Notes: generated by a model not told the origin, from the sequence alone. DNA of 64,000 nt from Kitasatospora sp. MAP12-44 (GCF_029892095.1 NZ_JARZAE010000004.1:5394001-5458000); one strand, 5' to 3'; positions 25,699-34,733 are shown, counted from the first letter of the stretch. Made by a program: numbers and translations.

Positions 25699-26222
25699 GC
25701 CACCGCCCCCAGGGCTGCGGGCCGGCCATCCGTGGAATGGCGGGCGCCGCTCGTAGTCTTGTTCCGTCGCTTGCTGTACCGGGCTGTCGCCCCGGGCACG
25801 GCCCGCCTCGGCCGGTCCGGCGGCTTCCCAACCACCGGCCCCGCGCGCACACTTCGCAGCGTACGGACCGAGCTGGGCCCCGAACGGAGCACTGCGGATT
25901 TCCGGACGGTCGACCGGTATCCATGCTTCCGGGACGGGCCCGGGCCGATACCTTACCGGTCGGAATCGCACATTAGTAACGGTGTGTATGCACAAACGGG
26001 ATGACAGACTCGAAGCTGAGTGTCGCCGCCCGGCTTCCTACCCACTGGTACGGACCAAGGCGTGAACTGCCGTAATGCACAGGTGATCCCGTTCCTCACG
26101 GGACTCTCACATGGACGTCGTACCGTTGTCGCAAACCCGGCTCTGACAGCCCGGTGTGCACCCGGAGCGATGGCCCGGCGGCCACCCGAGCCGGATCGGC
26201 CGACGAAGGAACGGAGGCGGTC
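25699..26222. other. Divergent promoter region, response regulator / rhomboid-like gene
   Basis: 524 bp without a supported gene. A minus-strand TTACTA-N18-TAAGGT is a weak promoter candidate for the two-component genes (near 25950-25980). Open frames here have biased, non-protein-like composition. Confidence 0.35.
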
Positions 26223-27050
26223 ATGGCGCACCCACGGCAGCTCACCGCGCGGCTCGACGCGACGGCGCCGCACGCCGGCCTTCGCGCCGCCGCTCCGTAC
26301 GCGGGTCTGCGCTTCGGCCTGCGGGCCGGCCCGCTGTACTGGGTCCTTGACCGGATGCCCACCCCGCGCCGCAACCCCTTCGCGCTCGGCTACCTGGTCG
26401 TGTTGGCCGCAACGACGGTCTTCGCCCAGTTCGGCGACCCGCAGCTGGTGCACCAGCTGCAGGCGATGTCGAGCACCGACGGCCACAACCTGATCCACAC
26501 GCCGCTGCGCTCGCTGCTGATGAGCGGGCTCTGGGTGGCCGGGCCGATCTGGATGCCCTACCTCTGGGCCTTCGCCTTCACCGTCGCCCCGCTGGAGCGC
26601 CGGGTCGGCTCGCTGCGCGCCTTCGGGGTCTTCGCGGCCGGGCACGTGGTCGGGACGCTGCTCTCCCAGTCGGTGGTGGCCATCGCGGTGGCCACCGGGC
26701 GGATGGGCGCCGGCGAGCTGGACGTGCTGGACATCGGCGTCAGCTACGGCGTGCTGGCCAGCCTCGGCGCGCTCGCCGGGCTGCTGCCGGCCCGTGCCCG
26801 CTACCTCGCGCTGGCCGGGTCGGTCGCGCTGATCGTGCACCAGATCACCTCCGACGGGGATCTGATCACCGCGATAGGGCACCCGACCGCGCTGCTGACC
26901 GGCATGGCGCTCTGGGGCCCGCTGCGGCGCCCGCCGGGCAGTTGGCGCGGGGGTGCTCGGCGGCTCGCCGCGCGGGCGCTGCCCAGGCGCCGGCCGCAGT
27001 CGCCGTCGCAGCCGCAGCCGCAGGCCCAGCCGGTGCTCGACCGGGCGTAG
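26223..27050 (+). CDS. Rhomboid-like membrane protein
   Basis: A 275-aa protein with six or so hydrophobic helices and a Pro/Gln-rich basic tail (SPSQPQPQAQPVL). DIGVSYGVLASLGALAG occupies the place of the rhomboid GxSG serine helix, and AIGHPTALLTGMALWG that of the histidine helix, so a Ser/His pair may be kept although the consensus is weak. It may be an intramembrane protease or an inactive iRhom-like relative. ATG 26223 has GGAGG at good spacing. A diverged relative is encoded at 44899-45549. Confidence 0.75.
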   Translation: MAHPRQLTARLDATAPHAGLRAAAPYAGLRFGLRAGPLYWVLDRMPTPRRNPFALGYLVVLAATTVFAQFGDPQLVHQLQAMSSTDGHNLIHTPLRSLLMSGLWVAGPIWMPYLWAFAFTVAPLERRVGSLRAFGVFAAGHVVGTLLSQSVVAIAVATGRMGAGELDVLDIGVSYGVLASLGALAGLLPARARYLALAGSVALIVHQITSDGDLITAIGHPTALLTGMALWGPLRRPPGSWRGGARRLAARALPRRRPQSPSQPQPQAQPVLDRA

Positions 27051-27181
27051 CGCGCGCTGCTTGGCACCCCTCTCACCTGCTGTTCTTCCGTGATCGCTCA
27101 GGGCGAACAGGACGCTGGGAACATTCCTATGCGCTGAAGCCTTAGTCCATGCGACTCAACTTCGCTGACTGGGGAGAGATC

Positions 27182-29638
27182 ATGGCATCGACGTCCACTC
27201 CGCTCACCCTGCCCGTGCTGCCGCTCGACGACGAGGTGGTACTGCCCGGCATGGTGGTGCCGCTGGACCTGTCCGACACCGAGGTGCGCGCCGCGGTCGA
27301 GGCGGCCAGAGCCGCCGTCCGGGGGCCGGGGGAGGCGGGCAAGCCGCAGCTCCTGCTGGTGCCCCGGCTGGACGGCTCGTACGCGTCGGTCGGCACGCTG
27401 GCCACCGTCGAGCAGGTCGGCCGGCTGGCCGACGGGGATCCGGCCGCGCTGGTCCGGGCCGTCCGCCGGGTGCGGATCGGCGCCGGGACGACCGGGCCGG
27501 GCGCCGCCCTCTGGGTGGAGACCAGCGTCTTCCGCGAGTCCGACGCCGGGCTGCCGGTGGCCGGGCGGGCCGCCGAGCTGGTCAAGGAGTACAAGGCGCT
27601 GTCCACCCAGTGGCTGCGCAAGCGCGGCGCCTGGCAGATCGTCGACCGGGTCGCGCAGATCGAGGGCGTCGGCGAGCTCGCCGACAACATCGGCTACGCG
27701 CCCTTCGCGACGGCCGAACAGAAGCTCAAGGTCCTGCTGGAGGCGGACCAGGTGGCCCGCCTGGAGTACGCGCTCGGGCTGATGCGTGACCACCTCGCGG
27801 AGGAGGAGGTCAACGACACCATCCGCAAGGACGTCGAGGAGGGCGTCGCCAAGCAGCAGAAGGAGTTCCTGCTGCGCCGCCAGCTGGAGGCCGTCCGCAA
27901 GGAGCTGGCCGAGCTGAACGGCGACCCGGCCGACGAGGAGGGTGACTACCGCGCCCGGGTGGAGGCCGCCGAGCTGCCCGAGAAGGTGCGCGAGGCCGCC
28001 CTGAAGGAGGTCGACAAGCTGGAGCGCTCCTCCGACCAGTCGCCCGAGGGCAGCTGGATCCGCACCTGGCTGGACACCGTGCTCGAACTGCCGTGGAACA
28101 AGCGCAGCGAGGACACCTACGACATCGCCGGCGCGCGCGCCGTGCTGGACGCCGACCACTCCGGGCTGTCCGACGTGAAGGACCGGATCGTGGAGTACCT
28201 GGCCGTCCGCAAGCGGCGGGCCGACCAGGGGCTCGGCTCGGTGGGCGGAAAGGAAGGGGCGGCGCGCAGCGCCTCCGGTAAGGGTGGTGGTGGGCGACGG
28301 GCGGGCGGAGGCGCGGTGCTGGCGCTGGTCGGGCCGCCCGGGGTCGGCAAGACCTCGCTCGGCGAGTCCGTCGCGCGGGCGATGGGCCGCGACTTCGTCC
28401 GGGTCGCGCTCGGCGGCGTGCGGGACGAGGCGGAGATCCGCGGTCACCGGCGCACCTACGTCGGCGCGCTGCCCGGCCGGATCGTGCGGGCCATCAAGGA
28501 GGCCGGGTCGATGAACCCGGTGGTGCTGCTCGACGAGATCGACAAGGTCGGCTCGGACTACCGCGGCGACCCGGCCGCCGCCCTGCTCGAGGTGCTGGAC
28601 CCGGCGCAGAACCACACCTTCCGCGACCACTACCTGGAGGTCGAGCTCGACCTCTCCGACGTGGTCTTCCTGGCCACCGCCAACGTGCTGGAGGCCATCC
28701 CCGAGCCGCTGCTCGACCGGATGGAGCTGGTCCGCCTGGACGGCTACACCGAGGACGAGAAGGTCGTGATCGCCCGCGACCACCTGCTGCCGCGCCAGCT
28801 GGAGCGGGCCGGGCTGACCACGGACGACGTCACGGTGGCGGAGGACGCGCTGCGCAGCCTGGCAGGGGAGTACACCCGGGAGGCGGGCGTGCGGAACCTG
28901 GAGCGAGCGGTGGCGCGGATCCTGCGCAAGGTCGCCGCCCGGGCCGAGCTGGGTGAGCACGAGCTGCCGGTGGCGGTCGGCGCGGGCGACCTGCGCGAGC
29001 TGATCGGCCGCCCGCACCACACCCCGGAGTCCGCCCAGGCCCCGGCCGAGCGGCGCACCGCGACCCCGGGTGTGGCGACCGGCCTGGCCGTCACGGGCGC
29101 TGGCGGCGACGTCCTCTATATCGAGGCCTCGCTGGCCGACCCCGAGACGGGCGGCACCGGACTGACCCTGACCGGGCAGCTGGGCGACGTGATGAAGGAG
29201 TCCGCGCACATCGCGCTCTCCTTCCTGCGCTCGCGCGGCGCCGAACTGGAGCTCCCGGTCACCGACCTGCGCGATCGCGGCGTCCACCTGCACGTCCCCG
29301 CCGGCGCCGTCCCCAAGGACGGCCCGAGCGCCGGCGTCACCATGACCACCGCGCTCGCCTCACTGCTCTCCGGCCGCAGGGTGCGCACCGACGTGGCGAT
29401 GACCGGGGAGGTCTCGCTGACCGGCCGGGTGCTGCCGATCGGCGGGGTGAAGCAGAAGCTCCTGGCCGCCGACCGCGCCGGGGTCACCACGGTGATCATC
29501 CCCAAGCGCAACGAGCCCGACCTCGACGACGTCCCCGCCGAGGTCCTCGCCCGCCTCACCGTCCACCCGGTCGCCGACGTCCGCGAGGTCCTGCGCCTCG
29601 CCCTGGAGCCGGCGGACGTCCTGGTCAAGGCCGCGTAG
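27182..29638 (+). CDS. lon: ATP-dependent protease Lon
   Basis: An 818-aa LonA: LON substrate domain (LTLPVLPLDDEVVLPGMVVPL), AAA+ module with Walker A GPPGVGKTS, Walker B VVLLDEIDKV and sensor regions, and a C-terminal serine protease with catalytic Ser in KDGPSAG and a Lys in GGVKQKLLAA. A Gly/Ala/Lys-rich insert precedes Walker A (about residues 355-375). It degrades misfolded and regulatory proteins. ATG 27182 is preferred over an in-frame ATG 33 bp earlier because GGGGAGAG lies at proper spacing. No HAIR (CIRCE-like) box was recognised upstream. Confidence 0.96.
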   Translation: MASTSTPLTLPVLPLDDEVVLPGMVVPLDLSDTEVRAAVEAARAAVRGPGEAGKPQLLLVPRLDGSYASVGTLATVEQVGRLADGDPAALVRAVRRVRIGAGTTGPGAALWVETSVFRESDAGLPVAGRAAELVKEYKALSTQWLRKRGAWQIVDRVAQIEGVGELADNIGYAPFATAEQKLKVLLEADQVARLEYALGLMRDHLAEEEVNDTIRKDVEEGVAKQQKEFLLRRQLEAVRKELAELNGDPADEEGDYRARVEAAELPEKVREAALKEVDKLERSSDQSPEGSWIRTWLDTVLELPWNKRSEDTYDIAGARAVLDADHSGLSDVKDRIVEYLAVRKRRADQGLGSVGGKEGAARSASGKGGGGRRAGGGAVLALVGPPGVGKTSLGESVARAMGRDFVRVALGGVRDEAEIRGHRRTYVGALPGRIVRAIKEAGSMNPVVLLDEIDKVGSDYRGDPAAALLEVLDPAQNHTFRDHYLEVELDLSDVVFLATANVLEAIPEPLLDRMELVRLDGYTEDEKVVIARDHLLPRQLERAGLTTDDVTVAEDALRSLAGEYTREAGVRNLERAVARILRKVAARAELGEHELPVAVGAGDLRELIGRPHHTPESAQAPAERRTATPGVATGLAVTGAGGDVLYIEASLADPETGGTGLTLTGQLGDVMKESAHIALSFLRSRGAELELPVTDLRDRGVHLHVPAGAVPKDGPSAGVTMTTALASLLSGRRVRTDVAMTGEVSLTGRVLPIGGVKQKLLAADRAGVTTVIIPKRNEPDLDDVPAEVLARLTVHPVADVREVLRLALEPADVLVKAA

Positions 29639-29650
29639 GGGAGTCAGCCG

Positions 29651-29681
29651 TTGGGAGCGTGAGGCGGAGTCACGCTCCCAA
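29651..29681. terminator. lon terminator
   Basis: A perfect 12-bp stem (29651-29662 with 29670-29681) with a 7-nt loop lies 12 bp after lon. Confidence 0.85.
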
Positions 29682-29689
29682 ACGGCCAC

Positions 29690-29720
29690 TGATATCGATT
29701 ACCATCGAAGTTGATATCAA
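29690..29720. promoter_or_regulatory. vapBC operator
   Basis: TGATATC (29690-29696) and the palindrome TTGATATCAA (29711-29720) form an inverted pair with a 16-bp spacer, 24 bp upstream of the antitoxin start in locally AT-rich DNA. This is the usual position for VapBC autorepression. Confidence 0.6.
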
Positions 29721-29744
29721 AGGCGCGGAGTTCGGGAGGCAGAC

Positions 29745-29954
29745 ATGGCCCGCACGGTGATAGACGTCAATGACGAGATGCTCGCCGAAGCCGCCGAGAT
29801 CTTCGGTACGGCGACCAAGGTGGCCACGGTCAACGCGGCGCTCGAAGATGCGGTCAAGCGGCGCAAGCGGGCACTGTTTCTCGATTGGCTGGCCGACGGC
29901 GGGTTGCCCGAGTTGACCGGCCCGGTGCGTGAAGCGCCCGACGGGCCCGCATGA
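29745..29954 (+). CDS. vapB: VapB-type antitoxin
   Basis: A 69-aa protein: ribbon-helix-helix N terminus (ARTVIDVNDEMLAEAAEIFG, TKVATVNAALEDAVKRR), typical of the VapB/DUF2191 group of actinobacteria, then a toxin-binding tail. It neutralises the following PIN toxin and probably represses the operon through the TGATATC dyads. It overlaps vapC by 4 bp (ATGA), and GGGAGG precedes the start. Confidence 0.9.
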   Translation: MARTVIDVNDEMLAEAAEIFGTATKVATVNAALEDAVKRRKRALFLDWLADGGLPELTGPVREAPDGPA

Positions 29955-30367
29955 GCGGCCGCTTCCTGATCGACAAGTCCGCGCTGGCGCGCTACCCGAA
30001 ACCGGTGGTGCGGGCGGTGATCGAACCTCTGCACAATGCCGGCCTGTTGGCTGTGTGCGGGGCGGTGGAGCTGGAGGTCCTGCACAGCGCGAGATCTTCG
30101 GCGGATGCCGCCCGGATCCGGGACGGGATGCGCGGGTTCGACTGGCTGCCCACCCCCGACGAGGCTTGGGATCGCGCCCTCGAGGTGCAGGCGGCACTGG
30201 TCGGCACCGGCAACTGGCGCGCGCTGTCGGTCGCCGACCTGGTCATCGCGGCGGTGGCCGAGCGCCACGGCGCCACGGTGCTGCACTACGACGGTGACTA
30301 CGACATGATCGCCAAGGTCACCGGCCAGCCCACCCGGTGGGTCGTCCCGCCGGGGACCGCGGACTGA
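29951..30367 (+). CDS. vapC: VapC-type PIN-domain ribonuclease toxin
   Basis: A 138-aa PIN domain with acidic catalytic residues Asp8 (FLIDKSAL), Glu40/Glu42 (VELEVL), Asp96 (SVADLVIA) and Asp114 (LHYDGDYD). These are the four positions that bind Mg2+/Mn2+, so the toxin should be active. VapC enzymes cut specific tRNA or rRNA loops and arrest growth. It is translationally coupled to vapB. Its stop is followed in frame by an AraC-type remnant. Confidence 0.92.
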   Translation: MSGRFLIDKSALARYPKPVVRAVIEPLHNAGLLAVCGAVELEVLHSARSSADAARIRDGMRGFDWLPTPDEAWDRALEVQAALVGTGNWRALSVADLVIAAVAERHGATVLHYDGDYDMIAKVTGQPTRWVVPPGTAD

Positions 30368-30466
30368 AAGCGGCGCAGCGAGGTCGGTGCCGGAGAAATG
30401 ATCCGCGCCTTCCGACGCAAGCTCGACACCACCCCCACCCAATACCGCCGCCGCTTCCAGCCCTGA
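30368..30466 (+). pseudogene. C-terminal remnant of an AraC-family regulator
   Basis: Directly after the vapC stop, the same frame reads EVGAGEMIRAF, then RRKLDTTPTQYRRRFQP and a stop. The pattern F(R)RxL..TP..YRRRF is the end of the second AraC helix-turn-helix motif, as in GlxA-like regulators. Only about 32 residues remain and there is no start or first helix, so this is gene debris. It suggests the toxin-antitoxin module replaced most of an AraC gene. Confidence 0.6.
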
Positions 30467-30531
30467 CGCGCGGGTGGCAGGGGCGGGGAGTCGTAAGGCG
30501 CGGGTCTGCCGGATCGTGCGAGACTGCGCCA

Positions 30532-31062
30532 ATGCCGTCGCTTACTCAGATCGCGCTGGCCAAGGTGCCCTCGTGGCTGCGCCCGTTCGTGGTGCGGCAC
30601 CGCAGCCTGGTGAAGTTCATGCTGGTGGGCGGCACTTGCTTCGTGCTGACCGTGCTGATCAACTACGCGCTCAAATTCACCGTGTGCAAGTCCAAGCCGG
30701 TGGTCGCGCTGACGGTCGCCACGGTGATCGCCACGGTGCTGTCCTATCTGCTCAACCGGCAGTGGTCGTTCCGCTCGGCGGGGAGCCATAAGGAGGCGAT
30801 CCCGTTCGTGGTGGTCAGCGCGGTGGCGATCGTGGTCAACGACCTGCCGCTGCTGGCCAGTCGGTACCTCTTCGACCTGCGCGAGCCGGACGTCGGCCAC
30901 CTCACGCAGGAGGTGGCCGACTTCGTCAGCGGGATGATCATCGGCACGCTGTTCGCGATGGCGTTCCGCTACTGGGGGATGAAGAGATTCGTCTTCACCC
31001 GGCAGCGGGCCGACCCGGACGCGGAGGAGCCCGCCGCCGAGCCGGCCACGCCAGTGGGCTGA
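30532..31062 (+). CDS. GtrA-family membrane protein
   Basis: A 176-aa protein with four predicted helices and the GtrA pattern: SLVKFMLVGGTCFVLTVLINYAL, VATVIATVLSYLLNRQWSF and a last helix ending RYWGMKRFVF. Family members take part in moving lipid-linked sugars across the membrane for cell-surface glycosylation. It stands alone, directly abutting the convergent membrane gene. ATG 30532 is the only start fitting the first basic segment; no clear RBS is seen. Confidence 0.85.
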   Translation: MPSLTQIALAKVPSWLRPFVVRHRSLVKFMLVGGTCFVLTVLINYALKFTVCKSKPVVALTVATVIATVLSYLLNRQWSFRSAGSHKEAIPFVVVSAVAIVVNDLPLLASRYLFDLREPDVGHLTQEVADFVSGMIIGTLFAMAFRYWGMKRFVFTRQRADPDAEEPAAEPATPVG

Positions 31063-32097
31063 CTACTCCTGCAGGGCGTCGACCGGTGGCCGGCCGCCGC
31101 GGGGGCGGGCGATGACCGCCGCCATCGTCACCGCAAAACCGAGCACGGCCCAGGCCGACAGGACCAGCAGTGGCACGGTGATGTTGGTGCCGTCGAAGTA
31201 GGCGATCGAGCGCACCGCGTCCGTGCCCGCGCCGTTCGGCAGCCAGGCGCCGAAGGATCGCCAGAACGGCGGCAGCAGCGGCGGCGGGTAGACGCCGCCG
31301 GCGCTGGGGTTGCCGAGCACCACGAAGAGCAGCACGGCCAGGCCGATGCCGACCACGTCGAACAGGCACTCCAGCGCCATGGTGACGGTGCCGACGGCGA
31401 AGACCACCAGGCTGCCCACGCCCCACAGCGCCGCGATGCTGCCCGGAAGCGCGTTCAGCACCGGGCCGACGATCAGCGCCCCGCCCAGGCCCGCCGCGAG
31501 CGAGTAGACCGCGAGCACCCCGGTGCGGATCAGCGCGCGGTCGCGGTTGGCGGGCCGGGAGCCGGCGCTGATGCCCAGGATCGAGGCGACCAGGTAGCCG
31601 CCGACGCACCAGCCGACCACCAGGTAGAAGGAGGTGAGGCCCTTGCCGTCGCCCGCGGCCAGCGGCACCACGTCCTGCACCTGCACCGTGCGGCCCTGGC
31701 TCTGTTCGAACGAGGTGATGATCGCCTGGGCCGCCACGGAGGCCGCCGGGCCCCGGGCGTCGGCGACCAGCAGGGTGTCCTGGGTGCCGGACGGGTTGAC
31801 CAGCAGGGCGGCGTAGAGCTTCTGGTCCTTGATCCGCGCGACGGCCGCCGCCTGGTCGGGGACCGCACTGGCTCGTACGGCCTCGTTCGGCACCCCGTTG
31901 AGGCCGGCCACCAACTGGCCGCTCGCCTGCGGCGGTGCGACCACGCCGATCGACAGCCGGTGCGGCTGCGGGTGGTGCAGGGCGCCGACGTAGGAGGTGA
32001 TGAAGCCGAGTTGCAGCAGCAGGACGGCGATCACCAGGAGGGCCGCGCGCCCCGTGATGGCGTCCTTGAGCTCGGCGGCGAATCCCTGGGCCGGCAT
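31063..32097 (-). CDS. ABC-2/YhgE-like (DUF3533) membrane protein
   Basis: A 344-aa protein: one N-terminal helix (AALLVIAVLLLQLGFITSYV), an extracellular domain of about 130 residues (HRLSIGVVAPPQASGQLVAGL ...), then five C-terminal helices, the topology of YhgE/Pip and DUF3533 permeases. No ATPase is adjacent. It is divergent from a MarR regulator, which suggests drug or envelope stress response. ATG 32097 is chosen for its RBS (AAGGAG, 8 nt). It may be a transport component or a phage-receptor-like protein. Confidence 0.75.
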   Translation of the reverse strand: MPAQGFAAELKDAITGRAALLVIAVLLLQLGFITSYVGALHHPQPHRLSIGVVAPPQASGQLVAGLNGVPNEAVRASAVPDQAAAVARIKDQKLYAALLVNPSGTQDTLLVADARGPAASVAAQAIITSFEQSQGRTVQVQDVVPLAAGDGKGLTSFYLVVGWCVGGYLVASILGISAGSRPANRDRALIRTGVLAVYSLAAGLGGALIVGPVLNALPGSIAALWGVGSLVVFAVGTVTMALECLFDVVGIGLAVLLFVVLGNPSAGGVYPPPLLPPFWRSFGAWLPNGAGTDAVRSIAYFDGTNITVPLLVLSAWAVLGFAVTMAAVIARPRGGRPPVDALQE

Positions 32098-32134
32098 CGG
32101 CGTTCTCCTTCGAAGGGGAGGTAATGCGGGGATA

Positions 32135-32163
32135 TTGGACATCACTCGCAAAGCGGATAATTC
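32135..32163 (+). promoter_or_regulatory. Candidate promoter for the MarR gene
   Basis: TTGGAC-N17-TAATTC (32135-32140 and 32158-32163) fits a vegetative promoter and would start near 32170. A dyad GATA-N5-TATC overlaps the -10 region on the opposite strand. Confidence 0.35.
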
Positions 32164-32205
32164 GTATCATGAACAACTTTCCGCTTCGGGGTCTGTTGGA
32201 TACTG

Positions 32206-32751
32206 ATGGCGCGTCGGCGGGCAGCGCCGGGCTGGCGAGTGGCGGTTTTCAACGTGAATGAGCAGCTGACCGGCGATCCGGCGGCCGAGGCGGCCTGCCG
32301 GGCGGTGGAGCGCGAAGTGGCGCTGATGTTCCGGCGGGGCCGGGCGCGCGCGGCCGAGATGTCCCGGATGGTGCACCCGCGGCTGGAGGGGGTGGCCTAC
32401 AGCATGCTCGGCCACATCCACGAGGCGGGCCAGGTCCGGATGACGGATGTCGGTGCGCACTTCGGGGTCGGCAAGGCGACCGTCAGCCGGCAGATCAAGA
32501 CGCTGGAGGAGCTCGGCCTGGTGGCGCGCGAGTCCGACCCGCTGGACGGCCGGGCCTCGCTGGTCTCGCTCACCGAGGAGGGCGCCAAGCGCTACCGGCG
32601 GGCGCACGACGCCAGGTTGCTGGCCTTCCGGGAGATGCTCGGCGGCTGGGACCCGTCCGATGTGACGCAGTTCGCCGTCCTGCTGGCCCGGTTCAACGCG
32701 CAGGTCGCCGAGCTCGCCGAGGCGGCGGAGAAGGCGGCGTCGCAGGACTGA
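32206..32751 (+). CDS. MarR-family transcriptional regulator
   Basis: A 181-aa winged-helix regulator with YSMLGHIHEAGQVRMTDVGAHFGVGKATVSRQIKTLEELGLV and the wing DPLDGRASLVSLTEEGAKRY. It probably represses the MFS pump just downstream through the GTTGCC dyads. The start is unsure: ATG 32206 lacks a good RBS, and in-frame GTGs at 32239 or 32254 are possible. It is divergent from the DUF3533-like gene, which it may also control. Confidence 0.88.
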   Translation: MARRRAAPGWRVAVFNVNEQLTGDPAAEAACRAVEREVALMFRRGRARAAEMSRMVHPRLEGVAYSMLGHIHEAGQVRMTDVGAHFGVGKATVSRQIKTLEELGLVARESDPLDGRASLVSLTEEGAKRYRRAHDARLLAFREMLGGWDPSDVTQFAVLLARFNAQVAELAEAAEKAASQD

Positions 32752-32786
32752 GGCCGACCGGCATGGGCTTCCTGGAGGTCCGAGAA

Positions 32787-32832
32787 AGTTGCCTAGGTCA
32801 ACTATCTGAAGATATGGTTGCCCAAGGCAACC
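32787..32832. promoter_or_regulatory. Two operators in the MFS promoter
   Basis: A 17-bp dyad AGTTG-N7-CAACT (32787-32803) and a perfect dyad GGTTGCC-N3-GGCAACC (32816-32832) are centred 29 bp apart. They flank a possible promoter TTGCCT-N18-TATGGT (32789-32794 and 32813-32818), so a bound repressor would block both elements. MarR is the obvious candidate. Confidence 0.65.
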
Positions 32833-32850
32833 AACTTCGAAGGACCTCTG

Positions 32851-34416
32851 ATGCCCACCACGTCAACGGCCCGCACCGCACCCGGTGCCGCCACCGCCGA
32901 CCGACCGATGACGCACCGGGAGATCCTCGAGGCCCTCTCCGGGCTGCTGCTCGGGCTCTTCGTCGCGGTGCTCTCCTCGACGATCGTCTCCAATGCCCTG
33001 CCGACGATCCTCACCGATCTGCACGGCGGCGAGTCCGCCTACACCTGGGTGATCACCGCCGCGCTGCTCTCGCTGACCGCCTCCACCCCGATCTGGGGCA
33101 AGCTCTCCGACCTGGTCAGCAAGAAGCTGCTGGTGCAGATCGCCCTGGTGATCTACATCGTCTCCTCGACGCTGGCGGGCCTGTCGCAGAACACCGGTGA
33201 GCTGATCGGCTGCCGGGTGCTGCAGGGCATCGGCGCCGGCGGCGTCGTCTCGCTGGGTCAGATCTGCCTGGCCGCGATGGTCTCGCCGCGCGAACGCGGC
33301 CGCTACAGCGGCTACTTCGGCGCGGTGTTCGCGCTCGCCACGATCGGCGGGCCGCTGATCGGCGGCGTCATCGTGGACACCGGGTGGCTGGGCTGGCGCT
33401 GGTGCTTCTACGTGGGCATCCCGTTCTCGCTGATCGCCATCGTGGTCCTGCAGCGCACGCTGCACCTGCCCGTGGTGAAGCGTCAGGCGAAGATCGACTA
33501 CCTCGGTGCCACCCTGATCGCCGGGGCCGTCAGCCTGCTGATGGTCTGGGTCACGCTGGCCGGCACCGACTACCCGTGGCTCTCCTGGCAGACCGCCGCG
33601 ATGGTCGGCGGCGGGCTGGCGCTCGGCGCGCTGGCGGTGCTCACCGAGAGCCGGGCCGCCGAGCCGATCATCCCGCTGCACCTCTTCCGGCACCGGACGG
33701 TCTCGCTGGCGGCCGTCGCCAGCATCCTGGTCGGCGTCGGGATGTACGGGGCGACCACCTTCCTGAGCCAGTACTTCCAGCTGGCGCGGGAGAAGACGCC
33801 CACCATGGCGGGCGTCATGACGCTGCCGATGATCCTCGGGCTGGCGCTGGCCTCCACGGTCGCCGGTCGGCTGATCACCAAGTACGGCAAGTGGAAGCGC
33901 TTCCTGGTGGCCGGCACCTTCCTGCTGGCGGTCGGCTTCGGCCTGCTGGGCACCGCGCGGGTGGACACCCCGTACTGGCAGCTCTCGATCTATATGGCCG
34001 CCGCCGGTCTCGGCCTCGGGCTGACCATGCAGAACCTGGTGCTGGCGGTGCAGAACACCGTGCCGGTCAAGGAGTTGGGCACCGCGAGCTCGCTGGTCAC
34101 GTTCTTCCGCACGATGGGCGGCGCGATGGGCGTCTCCGCGCTCGGCGCGCTGCTCGGAACCAAGGTGACGCACTATCTGACGCAGAACCTGGCGGCCGCC
34201 CACATCCCGGCGGCGGGTGCCCAGGCGGTGGGCGGCGGCGCGATTCCCGACCTGCACAAGCTCCCGGCGCCGCTGGTGCCGCTGGTCACCGACGCCTTCG
34301 GGCACGGGGTGGCCACGGTGTTCCTGGTCGCCGCTCCGCTGGCGCTGCTGGCCTTCCTGGTGGTCCTGTTCATCCGCGAGACCCCGCTGCGCGGCGCTTC
34401 GGTGGCCCGCGACTGA
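32851..34416 (+). CDS. MFS drug efflux transporter (DHA2, EmrB/QacA type)
   Basis: A 521-aa transporter with about 14 hydrophobic helices. Motifs: LFVAVLSSTIVSNALPTI (D replaced by S in the D1 motif), GKLSDLVSKKLLV (motif A), RVLQGIGAGGV, and motif C in GAVFALATIGGPLIGGVIVD. It probably exports drugs or secondary metabolites by proton antiport. ATG 32851 follows AAGGACC. Adjacent to MarR and its operators, so likely inducible by the substrate. Confidence 0.93.
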   Translation: MPTTSTARTAPGAATADRPMTHREILEALSGLLLGLFVAVLSSTIVSNALPTILTDLHGGESAYTWVITAALLSLTASTPIWGKLSDLVSKKLLVQIALVIYIVSSTLAGLSQNTGELIGCRVLQGIGAGGVVSLGQICLAAMVSPRERGRYSGYFGAVFALATIGGPLIGGVIVDTGWLGWRWCFYVGIPFSLIAIVVLQRTLHLPVVKRQAKIDYLGATLIAGAVSLLMVWVTLAGTDYPWLSWQTAAMVGGGLALGALAVLTESRAAEPIIPLHLFRHRTVSLAAVASILVGVGMYGATTFLSQYFQLAREKTPTMAGVMTLPMILGLALASTVAGRLITKYGKWKRFLVAGTFLLAVGFGLLGTARVDTPYWQLSIYMAAAGLGLGLTMQNLVLAVQNTVPVKELGTASSLVTFFRTMGGAMGVSALGALLGTKVTHYLTQNLAAAHIPAAGAQAVGGGAIPDLHKLPAPLVPLVTDAFGHGVATVFLVAAPLALLAFLVVLFIRETPLRGASVARD

Positions 34417-34438
34417 CACCGTCCGTCCGGGCGCGAAA

Positions 34439-34473
34439 CGGCCCCTGCGCACCGCTGAGGTGCGCAGGGGCCG
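34439..34473. terminator. Bidirectional terminator
   Basis: A perfect 15-bp stem (34439-34453 with 34459-34473) with a 5-nt loop lies between the convergent MFS and pit operons. Confidence 0.9.
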
Positions 34474-34493
34474 TCGTGCCGACCGGGCAGCTC

Positions 34494-34733
34494 TCAGCCG
34501 GCGATCAGCGTCAGTCCGTAGACCACGGCCGCCGCACAGGCGGCGAAGCAGACGCCGGCGCCGGCCAGTGCCAGGTTGGCGGCGCCGCCCGGTCGCCCGG
34601 TGCCGGCGGCCTCGACGGCCGCGTCACGCCGGGAGAGGGCCAGGATGCCGAGGGCGAAGGCCGTGACCACCGCGACGGTGATGCCGAAGCTGACACCCGC
34701 GGTGTCGGCCAGAGCGCTCCAGTTGATGTTCAT
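34494..34733 (-). CDS. Small two-helix membrane protein downstream of pit
   Basis: A 79-aa protein: MNINWSALADTAGVSFG, then helix 1 (about 15-35), a polar loop with GTGRPGGAANLAL and helix 2 (about 55-75). It lies 13 bp after pit with its own RBS (GAGGAG), so it is the second gene of the phosphate-transporter operon. Such short proteins are regularly found beside Pit transporters in Streptomyces; their function is unknown. Confidence 0.75.
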   Translation of the reverse strand: MNINWSALADTAGVSFGITVAVVTAFALGILALSRRDAAVEAAGTGRPGGAANLALAGAGVCFAACAAAVVYGLTLIAG

